Translations under genes and position numbers: made by a program | Assembly: GCF_030658505.1 (NCBI RefSeq) | Contig: NZ_JAUTXR010000178.1 | Span: forward strand, 36,117-100,116 | Source: Stenotrophomonas raiganjensis (SeqCode) | Lineage (GTDB): Bacteria; Pseudomonadota; Gammaproteobacteria; Xanthomonadales; Xanthomonadaceae | Direction of reading: 5' to 3' | Length of the DNA stretch: 64,000 bases | Notes under the pieces: generated by a model | What the model was told of the DNA's origin: nothing | The model's database searches: none | What the model saw: only the letters and a program-made list of their open reading frames with translations | Shown here: one piece after another, positions 7,981 to 16,979 of the stretch | Layout of the letters: the number at the start of each line of letters is the position of its first letter | Position numbering within the stretch: position 1 is the stretch's first letter

Positions 7981-9390
7981 ATGCACTGGGCCTGCCTGTT
8001 GTTGCCGCAGTTGGCGCTGGACAGCGTGCTGCGCCTGCAGCCCGACCCGCAACGGCCATTGGTGCTGCTGCAGGGGCCAGCACAGCGTCGTGTACTGCGT
8101 GCGGTCAGCCCGTCGGCACGCGCAGCGGGGCTGCGCCCGGGCATGCTGCTGTCGGCTGCGCAGGTGCTGGTGCAGGACATGCACCTGCACGATTACGATC
8201 CCAACGCCGAACAGCACACCCGGCAGCTGCTGGCCAGCTGGGCCTACGCCTACAGCTCGCAGGTCAGCCTCGATTTCCCGCATGCACTGGTGCTGGAGAT
8301 CGGCGCCAGCCGCGCCCTGTTCGGTGACTGGCTGACGATCCAGCAGCGGCTGCGCAACGAACTGCACGAACTCGGCTTCCGTCACCGTCTGGTGGCCGCA
8401 CCTACCCCTCATGCCGCGCGCGTACTGGCCAACGTCCACGACGGCCTCGGCATCGATGCGCAGCAACTGCCGGCGGTACTGGCGCAGCTGCCCCTGCCGC
8501 GCTGCGGCCTGCCCAGTGAGGCGGTGACGGTGCTCGGCCGCTCCGGCCTGCGCACGCTGGGTGCGGTGCTCGAACTGCCGCGCGACAGCCTGGCCCGGCG
8601 CTTCGCCCCCGAGGTCCTGCAGCAGCTGGATGCACTGCGCGGCCTGCCCACCGCGCCATTGCGCTACTACCAGCCACCGGACCGTTTCGATGCGCGCATC
8701 GAATTCGAATACGAGATCGAATCCAGCCAGGCCCTGCTGTTCCCGCTGCGCCGCCTGCTGCTGGACCTGGCCGCCTTCCTGTGCTCGCGCGATGGCGGCG
8801 TGCAACGCTTCGACCTGCATTTCGAGCATGACCTGTTGCCGGCCAGCGTATTGACCATCGGCCTGCTGGCACCCGAACGCGATCCCGCGCTGCTGTTCGA
8901 GATCGCACGCAACCGCATGGAAGCGTTCGCCCTGCCCGCTGGCAGCCGCGCACTACGCCTGCAGGCCGAACAGCTGCCACCGTTCGTGCCCGCCGCGCGC
9001 GACCTGTTCGACACCCGGCCGGCGCAGGCGATGCCCTGGAACCAGCTGCGCGAGCGCCTGCGTGCGCGGCTCGGCGATGACGCCGTGCAACCGCTGGCCG
9101 TGCAGGCCGACCACCGCCCCGAACGCGCCAGTGGCATCCAGCCCCCTGCCAAGCCGCCCGCTTACTGGCCACTGCGCCCTGGCTGGCTGCTGGACACGCC
9201 GCAACCATTGCGTGATCCACGCCTGCGCATCATCACCGGGCCGGAGCGGATCGAATCGGGCTGGTGGGACCAGGCCGATGCACGGCGCGACTATTACGTG
9301 GTGGAAACCGCGCATGGCCAGCGCGGCTGGGCGTTCCGCGCGCGCAACGATCCGCATGCGCCGTGGATGCTGCACGGCTGGTTCGGCTGA
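7981..9390 (+). CDS. imuB: Y-family polymerase-like protein ImuB
   Basis: A 469-residue relative of Y-family DNA polymerases. The N-terminus MHWACLLLPQLALDSVLR takes the place of the catalytic D-x-D/FYASVE motif of DinB, so it is probably catalytically dead, as ImuB proteins are known to be. ImuB acts as the hub that binds the sliding clamp, ImuA and DnaE2. The C-terminal part has a VPAARDLFD segment that could be a clamp-binding motif, although I am not sure. It lies between imuA (9-base gap) and dnaE2 (6-base gap), so the three are one transcript. Confidence 0.9.
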   Translation: MHWACLLLPQLALDSVLRLQPDPQRPLVLLQGPAQRRVLRAVSPSARAAGLRPGMLLSAAQVLVQDMHLHDYDPNAEQHTRQLLASWAYAYSSQVSLDFPHALVLEIGASRALFGDWLTIQQRLRNELHELGFRHRLVAAPTPHAARVLANVHDGLGIDAQQLPAVLAQLPLPRCGLPSEAVTVLGRSGLRTLGAVLELPRDSLARRFAPEVLQQLDALRGLPTAPLRYYQPPDRFDARIEFEYEIESSQALLFPLRRLLLDLAAFLCSRDGGVQRFDLHFEHDLLPASVLTIGLLAPERDPALLFEIARNRMEAFALPAGSRALRLQAEQLPPFVPAARDLFDTRPAQAMPWNQLRERLRARLGDDAVQPLAVQADHRPERASGIQPPAKPPAYWPLRPGWLLDTPQPLRDPRLRIITGPERIESGWWDQADARRDYYVVETAHGQRGWAFRARNDPHAPWMLHGWFG

Positions 9391-9396
9391 GCGGCC

Positions 9397-12300
9397 ATGC
9401 ACGACGAACTGCCCGGCTACGCCGAACTGCACTGCCTGTCGGCCTTCAGCTTCCAGCGTGGCGCCTCGATCGCCGAAGAACTGTTCGCGCGCGCCGCCGG
9501 CCAGGGCTACCGCGCGTTGGCGATCACCGACGAATGTTCGCTGGCCGGCATCGTGCGCGCCTGGCAGGCGGCGAAGACGCATGGCGTGGCACTGATCGTC
9601 GGTGCCGAATTCCAGGTCGAGGACGGGCCGAAGCTGACCCTGCTGTGCACCGACCAGGCCGCCTATGCCGGGCTGTGCCAGTTGATCACCACATGCCGGC
9701 GGCGCGCGGCGAAGGGCGAGTACCGCTGCCTGCGCGAGGACCTGCTCGGCCTGCCCAACGGCCTGCTCTGTCTATGGCTGGACCGGCAACCGGCCGCTAC
9801 CGACCTGGAACTGCTGCGCGCCGGCTTCGATGATCGCCTGTGGCTGGCGGTGGAACTGCACCACGAGCACGACGACGCACGCCGCCTGCAGCAGCTGCAG
9901 GCCTTCGGCGAACGCCACCGCCTGCCGCTGGTCGCCAGCGGTGACGTGCACATGCACGTGCGCCGTCGCCGTGCCCTGCAGGACACGCTGACCGCGATCC
10001 GCCACCGCTGCAGCGTGGCCGAAGCCGGCTGGCGCCTGTTCCCCAACGGCGAACGCCATCTGCGTCCACGCACCGCGCTGGCCCAGCTGTACCCGCCCGA
10101 ACTGCTGGCCGAAACCCTGCGCATCGCCGAGCGTTGCCACTTCACCCTGGAGCAGCTGCAGTACACCTATCCGCGCGAGCTGGTGCCCGAAGGCCACGAT
10201 CCGGACAGCTGGCTGCGCGTGCTGGTCGAGCGCGGCATCCCGTGGCGCTGGAAAAACGGCATCGAACCGGCTCAGCGCAAACAGATCGAGCACGAACTGG
10301 CATTGATCCGGGAGAAGAACTACGCCTCGTACTTCCTCACCGTGCAGGACATCGTGCGCTTCGCGCGCAGCCAGGACATCCTCTGCCAGGGTCGTGGCTC
10401 GGCGGCCAACTCCGCGGTGTGCTTCGTGCTGGGCGTGACCGAGATCGACCCGGCACGCAGCAACCTGCTGTTCGAGCGCTTCATCTCCGCCGAGCGCGAC
10501 GAGCCACCGGATATCGACATCGACTTCGAGCACGAGCGCCGCGAGGAAGTGCTGCAGTACGTGTTCAAACGCTATGGCCGCGAGCGCGCTGCGTTGACCG
10601 CGGTGGCGATCAGCTACCGTGGCCGCAGCGCGATCCGCGACGTGGCCCGCGCACTCGGCCTGCCGATGGACCAGGTCAACGAACTGGGCGCGGCGATGGA
10701 CCACTGGGGCGGCCACGTACCGTTGCCGGAGACCCTGCGCGAGCGCGGCTTCGATCCGGACACGCCGTTGATGCAGCGCCTGCTGGCACTGACCTCCGAA
10801 CTGATCGACTTCCCCCGCCACCTGTCGCAGCACCCGGGCGGTTTCGTGATCTCCGAGCACCCGCTGTCGACGCTGGTACCGGTGGAGAACGCAGCGATGG
10901 CCGACCGCACCGTCATCCAGTGGGACAAGGACGACCTCGATGCCACCGGCCTGATGAAGGTCGACTGCCTGGCGCTGGGCATGCTCACCGCCATCCGCAA
11001 GTGCTTGGCGATGCTGAAACAGCATGGCCTGCACAGTGGGCGCATGGATGCGATCCCTGCCAAGGATACGAAGACCTACGATATGATCTGCGCCGCCGAC
11101 ACCGTCGGCGTGTTCCAGATCGAATCGCGTGCGCAGATGGCGATGCTGCCACGCCTGCAGCCGCGCGAGTTCTATGACCTGGTGATCGAAGTGGCGATCG
11201 TGCGCCCCGGCCCGATCCAGGGCGACATGGTGCATCCCTATCTGGAACGGCGGAGGATCCTGCGCGAGCAAGGCCCGGATGCACTGAACGACCCGAACAA
11301 TCCGCTCTATCCAGCGCAACTGGAGCGCGTGTTCGCACGGACGTTGGGCGTACCACTGTTCCAGGAGCAGGTGATGCAGCTGGCAGTGGAAGCAGCAGGT
11401 TACACACCTGGCCAAGCCGATGCCCTGCGCCGCTCGATGGCGGCATGGAAGCGTCGTGGCGGCCTGGAACCGCATCGCGAGAAGCTGCTGGCCGGCATGT
11501 TGAAGAATGGCTTCAGCCGTGAGTACGGCGAACACCTGTTCGAGCAGATCAAGGGCTTCGGTGATTACGGTTTCCCGGAAAGCCATGCTGCCAGCTTCGC
11601 CCTGCTGACCTATAACAGCTGCTGGCTGAAGTGCCACCACCCGGCTGCGTTCACCGCCAGCCTGATCAACAGCCAGCCACTGGGGTTCTACAGCCCCGAC
11701 CAGCTGCTGCAGGACGCGCGGCGGCACGGCATTACTGTTCTTCCGGTGGACGTGCGCCACAGCGACTGGGACTGCACGCTGGACTTCAGCAGGGGACCGG
11801 CGGCGATCCGTCTCGGCCTGCGCCTGATTGATGGCTGCAACGAACCCGCCGTGCAGGCCATCATGCACGAGCGAGCGCGGCGACCGTTCGACGATGTCGG
11901 TGACCTGTGCCAGCGCACCGCCCTGGACCGCCGCCATCAGGGCCTGTTGGCCGATGCCGGTGCGCTGCGTGGGCTCAGTGGCCATCGCCATCGCGCACGC
12001 TGGGATATCTCCGGCGTGGAGAACCGGTTGCCCTTGTTCGATCAGGCGCGTGCCACCGCCGAGGCCCGCGTGCCATTGCCGCTGCCCAGCGCATGGGAGG
12101 ACATGCAGGCCGATTACCGCAGCACCGGCACCACCCTTGGCCGTCATCCCCTCTCGTTCCTGCGTGCGCAGTTGCGCAGCCGTGGCTGCCTGGATGCCGC
12201 GCAGCTGGCCGGTCACGGCCATGGCCGCCGCGTACGCATCGCCGGCCTGGTACGCATGCGCCAGCGCCCGCAGACCGCCAGTGGGGTGACTTTCCTCACC

Positions 12301-12507
12301 CTCGAGGATGAGACCGGCATGGTCAATGCCGTGGTCTGGCGACACCTGGCCGACCGCCAGCACCGGGTGCTGGTCGACACCCAGCTGATGCAGATCGATG
12401 GCCGCCTGGAGCGCGTTGATGGCGTGCAGCATGTCATCGTGCAGCGCATGCACAGCCTGGATGAACTGCTGCAGGGACTGCGCAGCCACAGCCGCGATTT
12501 CCACTGA
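9397..12507 (+). CDS. dnaE2: Error-prone DNA polymerase DnaE2 (ImuC)
   Basis: A 1036-residue C-family polymerase, the usual length for DnaE2 and shorter than replicative DnaE1. It opens with a PHP domain ([17 protein letters not shown]), and the palm carries the catalytic aspartates in PDIDIDF (371-377) and in MKVDCLALG (Asp523). The C-terminus holds an OB-fold (about 935-1020, [20 protein letters not shown]). The enzyme copies damaged DNA with low fidelity during SOS. It is the third gene of the mutasome operon. Confidence 0.95.
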   Translation: MHDELPGYAELHCLSAFSFQRGASIAEELFARAAGQGYRALAITDECSLAGIVRAWQAAKTHGVALIVGAEFQVEDGPKLTLLCTDQAAYAGLCQLITTCRRRAAKGEYRCLREDLLGLPNGLLCLWLDRQPAATDLELLRAGFDDRLWLAVELHHEHDDARRLQQLQAFGERHRLPLVASGDVHMHVRRRRALQDTLTAIRHRCSVAEAGWRLFPNGERHLRPRTALAQLYPPELLAETLRIAERCHFTLEQLQYTYPRELVPEGHDPDSWLRVLVERGIPWRWKNGIEPAQRKQIEHELALIREKNYASYFLTVQDIVRFARSQDILCQGRGSAANSAVCFVLGVTEIDPARSNLLFERFISAERDEPPDIDIDFEHERREEVLQYVFKRYGRERAALTAVAISYRGRSAIRDVARALGLPMDQVNELGAAMDHWGGHVPLPETLRERGFDPDTPLMQRLLALTSELIDFPRHLSQHPGGFVISEHPLSTLVPVENAAMADRTVIQWDKDDLDATGLMKVDCLALGMLTAIRKCLAMLKQHGLHSGRMDAIPAKDTKTYDMICAADTVGVFQIESRAQMAMLPRLQPREFYDLVIEVAIVRPGPIQGDMVHPYLERRRILREQGPDALNDPNNPLYPAQLERVFARTLGVPLFQEQVMQLAVEAAGYTPGQADALRRSMAAWKRRGGLEPHREKLLAGMLKNGFSREYGEHLFEQIKGFGDYGFPESHAASFALLTYNSCWLKCHHPAAFTASLINSQPLGFYSPDQLLQDARRHGITVLPVDVRHSDWDCTLDFSRGPAAIRLGLRLIDGCNEPAVQAIMHERARRPFDDVGDLCQRTALDRRHQGLLADAGALRGLSGHRHRARWDISGVENRLPLFDQARATAEARVPLPLPSAWEDMQADYRSTGTTLGRHPLSFLRAQLRSRGCLDAAQLAGHGHGRRVRIAGLVRMRQRPQTASGVTFLTLEDETGMVNAVVWRHLADRQHRVLVDTQLMQIDGRLERVDGVQHVIVQRMHSLDELLQGLRSHSRDFH

Positions 12508-12588
12508 CGATACACATCGTCACACAACGAACTGGCCATTGCCTGCCGGCATCCGCTATCGTCGTCACATCCAAGGAAGGACGACACC

Positions 12589-13095
12589 ATGCCTCGCGCA
12601 CTGCTGCTGACCACGCTGGTGGTCTCCACCCTCGCCCTGCTTGTTTCCGGTTGGACCGCCTGGAGCCTGCATCGCAGCCAATCGCCAGAGCGGATCATCG
12701 AAGCGCGCGGCCTGGTCATCCACGATGCAAGCGGCCAGCCACGGATGATCCTCGGTGCGCCGGTTCCCGACCCCCTCAGCAAAGGGCGCCCCCAAGGGCC
12801 GCGTGCCACCGCGTTGTCCGGCCTGATCCTGCTTGGCCCGGACGGCTCCGAGCGCGGCGGCTATGGCACCAGCGACCGCGGCGGCGAAGCCCTGCTGACC
12901 CTGGATGATGCCACCGGCACCACCGAGGTGTTCAAGGTCGTCGCCAATCCGGACCGCGGCGCCAGCCTGATGGTCAAGCACCAGAACAACACCGGCGCCA
13001 TGCTCACCTCCTGGCAGGGCAAGCCGGAACTGATGTTCGTCGATGACAGCGGCCAGTCCTACTACGTCCGGCCTGGTGCCAGCGCCGCGCCCTGA
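12589..13095 (+). CDS. Hypothetical membrane-anchored protein
   Basis: A 168-residue protein I do not recognise. Residues 5-27 form one transmembrane helix or uncleaved signal anchor, leaving about 140 residues outside the membrane. That part has repeated short strands with a GLVIHDASGQPRMILGAP and LILLGPDGSERGGYGTSDRG pattern, suggesting a small beta-rich domain. The ATG is preceded by a clear AAGGAAGG. It follows dnaE2 by 81 bases but shows no link to DNA repair, and a cluster of GTAG palindromes ends the unit. Confidence 0.65.
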   Translation: MPRALLLTTLVVSTLALLVSGWTAWSLHRSQSPERIIEARGLVIHDASGQPRMILGAPVPDPLSKGRPQGPRATALSGLILLGPDGSERGGYGTSDRGGEALLTLDDATGTTEVFKVVANPDRGASLMVKHQNNTGAMLTSWQGKPELMFVDDSGQSYYVRPGASAAP

Positions 13096-13104
13096 TCTGC
13101 TTGT

Positions 13105-13233
13105 GTAGCGTCGAGCCATGCTCGACTGCCGGTTATGTAGAGTCGAGCCATGCTCGACTGCATCTACCAACAGCAGCCGAGCATGGCTCGGCTCTACAAA
13201 GGCGAAGCAAAGTCGAGCATGGCTCGACGCTAC
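13105..13233. repeat. Cluster of four GTAG palindromes
   Basis: Four copies lie close together: 13105-13128 and 13137-13160 on the plus strand (GTAG + GTCGAGC-CAT-GCTCGAC), and 13174-13197 and 13211-13233 on the minus strand. The two facing pairs can fold into a larger hairpin. The last copy supplies the TAG stop of the MocR gene at 13230-13232. The sequence fits SMAG elements of S. maltophilia. Confidence 0.88.
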
Positions 13234-14516
13234 AAACCGCTCACCGCCGCGAGGTCATCCGCCAACTGCCGCAGCAGCGCTGGTTCCAACGCCGCGCAGG
13301 TGATGCGCAGGCCATGCCCTGGCGCTGCCACCGCGAACACTTCGCCTGCGCGCACATGCCAACCGCGCGAAGCCAATGCCAGCACCTGTGGATGGCTGTC
13401 GGCCGGCAACGGCAACCACAGGTTCAACCCCTCCATCGGCTGTGGCGTCGGCACCCCGCGCGCGCGCAGCAGTTCCTGCAGCGACTGCAGCCGTTGTTGA
13501 TAGCGCTCGCCCGCCGAAGCGATCTTCGCCCGCTGCGATGCCGAGGCCAACACCGAGGTCGCCGCATCCTGCAGCAGGTGACTGACCCAGCCCGTACCGG
13601 ACGCCAACCGCAACCGCAACCGCATCGCGGTCTCTTCATCGCAGGCCAGCCAGGCCAATCGCAGATCCGGGCCCAGCGGCTTGGACAGCGAGCGCAGCAG
13701 CGCCCAGCGACGGCCATCGAGTGGCAGCACCGAGTGATAGGCCTGCTGCGAGAGCAGCGCGTAGTGATCGTCAATCAGTACTGCCACCTGCGGATGCGCG
13801 GCCAGCAGCTGGCGCAACGCTCGCGCCCGCTTCGCATCCAGGCTGGCCCCGGTCGGGTTGTGCGCCCGTGGCGTCAGCAGCACCGCACGCGCGCCAGCCT
13901 CCAGCGCCACACGCAGCGATTCGACCTGCATGCCATGCGCGTCCACGGCCACCGGCAAGGGCGCATGGCCAATGGCATTGAGCACATTGAGGCTGCCAAG
14001 GAAGCACGGATCCTCCACCGCGATGCGATCACCCGGCAGCAACCACGCCGCCAACAGGCGCTCGATGCCGTCGACGGCACCATGAGTCAACTCCAGCGCA
14101 TAGCCTTCGGGGCAGTCCTCATCCAGCGAGGCACGCGCCAACGCCTGCAATCGCGGGTCGACGGTGCCCACGCCGTACAACCGCGGTGCCGCCGGGGCCA
14201 GGCGCAGGCTGGGCAACAGCCGTGGGTCCGGGTTGCCGCCGGCCAGGTCATGCAGGGCCAACCCTGGCGCGCTGCCCTCGCGCGCCAGCGTCGGCGGCAG
14301 CCCGCGCACCACCGTGCCGCGGCGACCCGCGGTGCTGGCCAGGCCGGCCGCGTCCAGCCGCTTGTAAGCCGCTGCCACAGTGTTGCGGTTCACCCCCAGC
14401 TGATCGGCCAGTTCACGCACCGGTGGCAGCACGCTGCCGGCCGGCAGGCGGCCCTTGCCGATACCGTCGCGGATGCTGTCGAAGATCGACTCGGCGCTGT
14501 GCCCGGTGATTTTCAT
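13230..14516 (-). CDS. MocR-family (PLP aminotransferase-like) transcriptional regulator
   Basis: A 428-residue fusion of an N-terminal GntR winged HTH (1-70, with LADQLGVNRNTVAAAYKRLD) and a fold-type I aminotransferase domain. The PLP lysine is Lys279 in SLSKPLGPDLRLAW. MocR regulators sense PLP or amino compounds and often control vitamin B6 genes; the PtsJ/PdxR subgroup is the closest match I recall. It is divergent from a PLP-binding YggS homologue, which supports a role in PLP balance. The stop codon TAG comes from a GTAG palindrome. Its ligand and true targets are inferred. Confidence 0.85.
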   Translation of the reverse strand: MKITGHSAESIFDSIRDGIGKGRLPAGSVLPPVRELADQLGVNRNTVAAAYKRLDAAGLASTAGRRGTVVRGLPPTLAREGSAPGLALHDLAGGNPDPRLLPSLRLAPAAPRLYGVGTVDPRLQALARASLDEDCPEGYALELTHGAVDGIERLLAAWLLPGDRIAVEDPCFLGSLNVLNAIGHAPLPVAVDAHGMQVESLRVALEAGARAVLLTPRAHNPTGASLDAKRARALRQLLAAHPQVAVLIDDHYALLSQQAYHSVLPLDGRRWALLRSLSKPLGPDLRLAWLACDEETAMRLRLRLASGTGWVSHLLQDAATSVLASASQRAKIASAGERYQQRLQSLQELLRARGVPTPQPMEGLNLWLPLPADSHPQVLALASRGWHVRAGEVFAVAAPGHGLRITCAALEPALLRQLADDLAAVSGL

Positions 14517-14517
14517 T

Positions 14518-14552
14518 TTGTCCTATGCCAAAATATCTCTTGTCCTGTGCCA
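14518..14552. promoter_or_regulatory. Direct repeats, likely MocR operator
   Basis: Two near-identical 13-mers, TTGTCCTATGCCA (14518-14530) and TTGTCCTGTGCCA (14540-14552), start 22 bases apart, about two helical turns. They lie in the 76-base gap between the MocR gene and yggS. MocR/GabR regulators typically bind spaced direct repeats, so this is the best operator candidate for both genes. Confidence 0.6.
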
Positions 14553-14592
14553 GTGTATCCCACCCTGGCCATCCTGCATTGGAGGTACCCGC

Positions 14593-15366
14593 ATGCCCCT
14601 TGCCGCTGCCGACTGGCCCGTCGCCCAGTCCGTTGAACAGATCGCCGCCAATCTGGTTACGGTGCGCCAGCGCATCGCCGATGCCTGTGCCCGCGTCGGC
14701 CGTGACCCGGCCAGCGTGCGCCTGCTGCCAGTCAGCAAGACCGTCGACGAGGCCCGTATCCGCATGGCCGTGGCCGCCGGTTGCCACGAACTCGGCGAAA
14801 ACAAGGTGCAGGAGGCGCAGCGCAAGGCAGAATCGATGGCCGACCTCGGCGTGCACTGGTCGGTGATCGGCCATCTGCAGACCAACAAGGCGCGCTACGT
14901 GGCGCGCTTCGCCAGCGAGTTCCAGGCGCTGGACAGCCTGCGCGTTGCCGAGGCCCTGCAGCAACGCCTGCAGCTGGAAGATCGCAGCCTGGATGTATTC
15001 GTGCAGGTCAACACCTCGGCCGAGCCCAGCAAGTACGGCCTGGAACCCGACGCCGTCGAGGCCTTCATGCGGCAGTTGCCAGCCTTCGACCGCCTGCGCG
15101 TGCGTGGCCTGATGACCCTGGCCATTTTCACCCCCGAGGTCGAACGTGTGCGCGCCTGCTTCGTGCGCCTGCGCGAACTGCGCGACCAGCTGCGACGCAG
15201 CGCACCGCCGGGCCTCGACCTGTCGCAACTGTCGATGGGCATGTCCGGGGATTTCGAAGTCGCCATCGAAGAAGGCGCCACCGTGGTCCGTGTCGGCCAG
15301 GCCATCTTCGGCGCCCGCGCTACCCCGGACAGCTTCTACTGGCCGCACAGCGGAGCCCCGGCATGA
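14593..15366 (+). CDS. yggS: PLP homeostasis protein (YggS/PLPBP family)
   Basis: A 257-residue member of the alanine-racemase-like YggS/PROSC family, which binds PLP and buffers its free level without known catalysis. The PLP lysine is Lys49 in RLLPVSKTVDEARI, and the family signature HELGENKVQEAQ-type stretch follows. ATG 14593 is chosen because GGAGGT stands 9 bases upstream. Its TGA overlaps the ATG of the next gene (ATGA), so the two are translationally coupled. It is divergent from a MocR regulator. Confidence 0.9.
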   Translation: MPLAAADWPVAQSVEQIAANLVTVRQRIADACARVGRDPASVRLLPVSKTVDEARIRMAVAAGCHELGENKVQEAQRKAESMADLGVHWSVIGHLQTNKARYVARFASEFQALDSLRVAEALQQRLQLEDRSLDVFVQVNTSAEPSKYGLEPDAVEAFMRQLPAFDRLRVRGLMTLAIFTPEVERVRACFVRLRELRDQLRRSAPPGLDLSQLSMGMSGDFEVAIEEGATVVRVGQAIFGARATPDSFYWPHSGAPA

Positions 15367-16055
15367 AGCGCGCCGTCATCCTGCAGCACGTCGCCTTCGA
15401 AGACCTCGGCACCCTGCAGCCCTTGCTGCTGGCGAAGGGCTGGCAGCTGCAGGTGCTGCAGGCGGGTGTAGATGCACTCGATCCGGCCGAAGCGGCTGAC
15501 CTGCTGGTGGTGCTGGGGGGGCCGATCAGCGTCAACGATGTTGATCTTTACCCGTTCCTCAACGACAGCATTGCGCTGTTGAAGGCGCGGTTGCAGCAGC
15601 AGCGCCCCACCCTTGGCATCTGCCTCGGCGCGCAGCTGATGGCACGTGCACTCGGTGCCAGCGTTGCTCCCAGTGGCGGCAAGGAGATCGGTTTCGCGCC
15701 ACTGCTGCTGACCGACGAAGGCCAGCGCTCGCCGCTGCAGGCGCTTCAGGGCATTCCAGTACTGCACTGGCATGGCGACACCTTCGAACTTCCTGCCGGT
15801 GCACGCCGCCTGGCCAGCACGCCGGCGTGCCGCCACCAGGCCTTCGCCATCGGCAACCATGCGTTGGCCCTGCAATGCCATCCGGAGCTGGACACGCGCC
15901 AGTTCGAGCGTTGGCTGATTGGCCACACCCTGGAACTGGCCCAGGCCGGCATCGATCCGAACGACCTGCGTGCACAGGCACGCCGCTATGGCGCGCCCCT
16001 GGCCGCAGCCGCCACTGCGATGTTCGACCACTGGCTGCAGGAGCTGACGCGATGA
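15363..16055 (+). CDS. Class I glutamine amidotransferase-like protein
   Basis: A 230-residue stand-alone GATase1 protein. The catalytic triad is visible: nucleophile Cys87 in LGICLGAQLMA, and His173 with Glu175 in LQCHPELD. Such proteins (YheB/GuaA-like) release ammonia from glutamine or hydrolyse gamma-glutamyl compounds; the acceptor is unknown. It overlaps yggS by four bases and the next small gene by four bases, so the three form a tight, coupled unit. A link to nitrogen or B6 metabolism is possible but unproven. Confidence 0.82.
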   Translation: MKRAVILQHVAFEDLGTLQPLLLAKGWQLQVLQAGVDALDPAEAADLLVVLGGPISVNDVDLYPFLNDSIALLKARLQQQRPTLGICLGAQLMARALGASVAPSGGKEIGFAPLLLTDEGQRSPLQALQGIPVLHWHGDTFELPAGARRLASTPACRHQAFAIGNHALALQCHPELDTRQFERWLIGHTLELAQAGIDPNDLRAQARRYGAPLAAAATAMFDHWLQELTR

Positions 16056-16276
16056 ACTACCGATTGCAGATCCATCGCAATGGCGCCTACTGGGGCCACT
16101 TCGACTGCAGCGGCCCCGATGCCCGGCAGCGCATGGACAGCATCGCCGCGCAGCTGCCTGCAGACCAGGGCTTCCAGTTGAAGCGGCAGAAGGGCGTCGG
16201 TGAAGAGCGCATCCTGTCCAGCAATGCCGATGGGCTGCGTGTACTGGCCGCGCAGATCCAGTACCGCGACATCTGA
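16052..16276 (+). CDS. Small conserved-looking protein of unknown function
   Basis: A 74-residue soluble protein, MNYRLQIHRN..., that I cannot assign. Its start codon overlaps the stop of the amidotransferase (ATGA), so it is very likely translated by coupling. It is mixed alpha/beta, with a basic stretch QLKRQKGVGEER, and has no cysteine or membrane segment. Operon position suggests a helper of the amidotransferase. Confidence 0.6.
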   Translation: MNYRLQIHRNGAYWGHFDCSGPDARQRMDSIAAQLPADQGFQLKRQKGVGEERILSSNADGLRVLAAQIQYRDI

Positions 16277-16286
16277 CCCGACGATG

Positions 16287-16352
16287 GTAGTGCCGGGCGC
16301 GGGGCCGCCCCCCCCCCCGGCCCCCCCCCGGCCCCGGCGGCCCGGCGCCCCC
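16287..16352. repeat. Degenerate GTAG palindrome with long C-tracts
   Basis: It starts as a normal element (GTAGTGCCGGGCGC) but then runs into tracts of C separated by GG. This may be a decayed repeat or a sequencing/assembly error in a homopolymer. Confidence 0.6.
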
Positions 16353-16391
16353 CACTACCCCGGCTGTTCGCCCGCGTGCGATGCTTCACCG

Positions 16392-16898
16392 ATGTTGACT
16401 CTGCAACGCGGCAACCACCGCGGGCTGCTTGTCGCCCCGCGCTGGCCCTCTACCCATATCCAGATCGAAGCAGAGGTGCTGCAACGCCTGCTCGATGCGC
16501 AGGCACGCCTGCCCACCGAACTGCGCCTGCTGCTCACGCGCGGCTTCGAATCGCGCCACAGCCGCCTCGGTGGATTCCGCCGCGCGGTGCGGCGGCTCGG
16601 CATTGCGGTGTTCCGCACCTGCTACCCGCAGCGCCGCGATGAAGTCGATGCCATCTTCGGTGCCAACGGTCACGACATCGATGGCCGTCACGTCGATATC
16701 TCCATGGTGTTGCACGGCCGGCGACTGCGGCTGCTGCCACTGGGCGTGTTCACGCCACCCAACTGGCAGGCGCGCCGCGTCAGCCGCCATGCCTGGGCGG
16801 TCGCGCAGGTGAAGCACAGCCTGCTGCACTGCGGCTTCCAACTGCACCCCAACCCGACCGAAGCACTGCAGATCCATTGCGACTATCTGCCCCGGTAG
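16392..16898 (+). CDS. Hypothetical protein of unknown function
   Basis: A 168-residue soluble protein I do not recognise. It is rich in Arg (about 14 percent) and has a central segment with SRHSRLGGFRRAVRRLG and then HDIDGRHVDISM. The scattered His and Asp recall D,D-peptidase motifs, but the spacing does not fit and I do not claim it. The TAG stop is part of a GTAG palindrome (16895-16917). The ATG at 16392 is the first likely start; no clear ribosome site is visible. The next gene, also unknown, lies 81 bases downstream. Confidence 0.6.
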   Translation: MLTLQRGNHRGLLVAPRWPSTHIQIEAEVLQRLLDAQARLPTELRLLLTRGFESRHSRLGGFRRAVRRLGIAVFRTCYPQRRDEVDAIFGANGHDIDGRHVDISMVLHGRRLRLLPLGVFTPPNWQARRVSRHAWAVAQVKHSLLHCGFQLHPNPTEALQIHCDYLPR

Positions 16899-16917
16899 TG
16901 CCGGCCGCTGGCCGGCA
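16895..16917 (+). repeat. GTAG palindrome overlapping a stop codon
   Basis: GTAG + TGCCGGCC-GCT-GGCCGGCA. Bases 16896-16898 are the stop codon of the preceding gene. Confidence 0.85.
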
Positions 16918-16979
16918 GCGGTGCGCTGCACCACCCGCCATAGGCCGACGCACGCCCTCATGCAGGCGATACTTCCACC

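Noticed and set aside
13105..13233. A CRISPR-like array
   Set aside because: The repeats are palindromic, unevenly spaced, in both orientations and lack spacers of even length; no cas gene is present. They fit GTAG/REP elements.
16392..16898. A VanX/D,D-peptidase-like enzyme, or a REP-associated tyrosine transposase (RAYT)
   Set aside because: Its His/Asp pattern does not match the spacing of the peptidase motifs, and it lacks the catalytic Tyr and HUH motif of RAYTs. It stays unknown.
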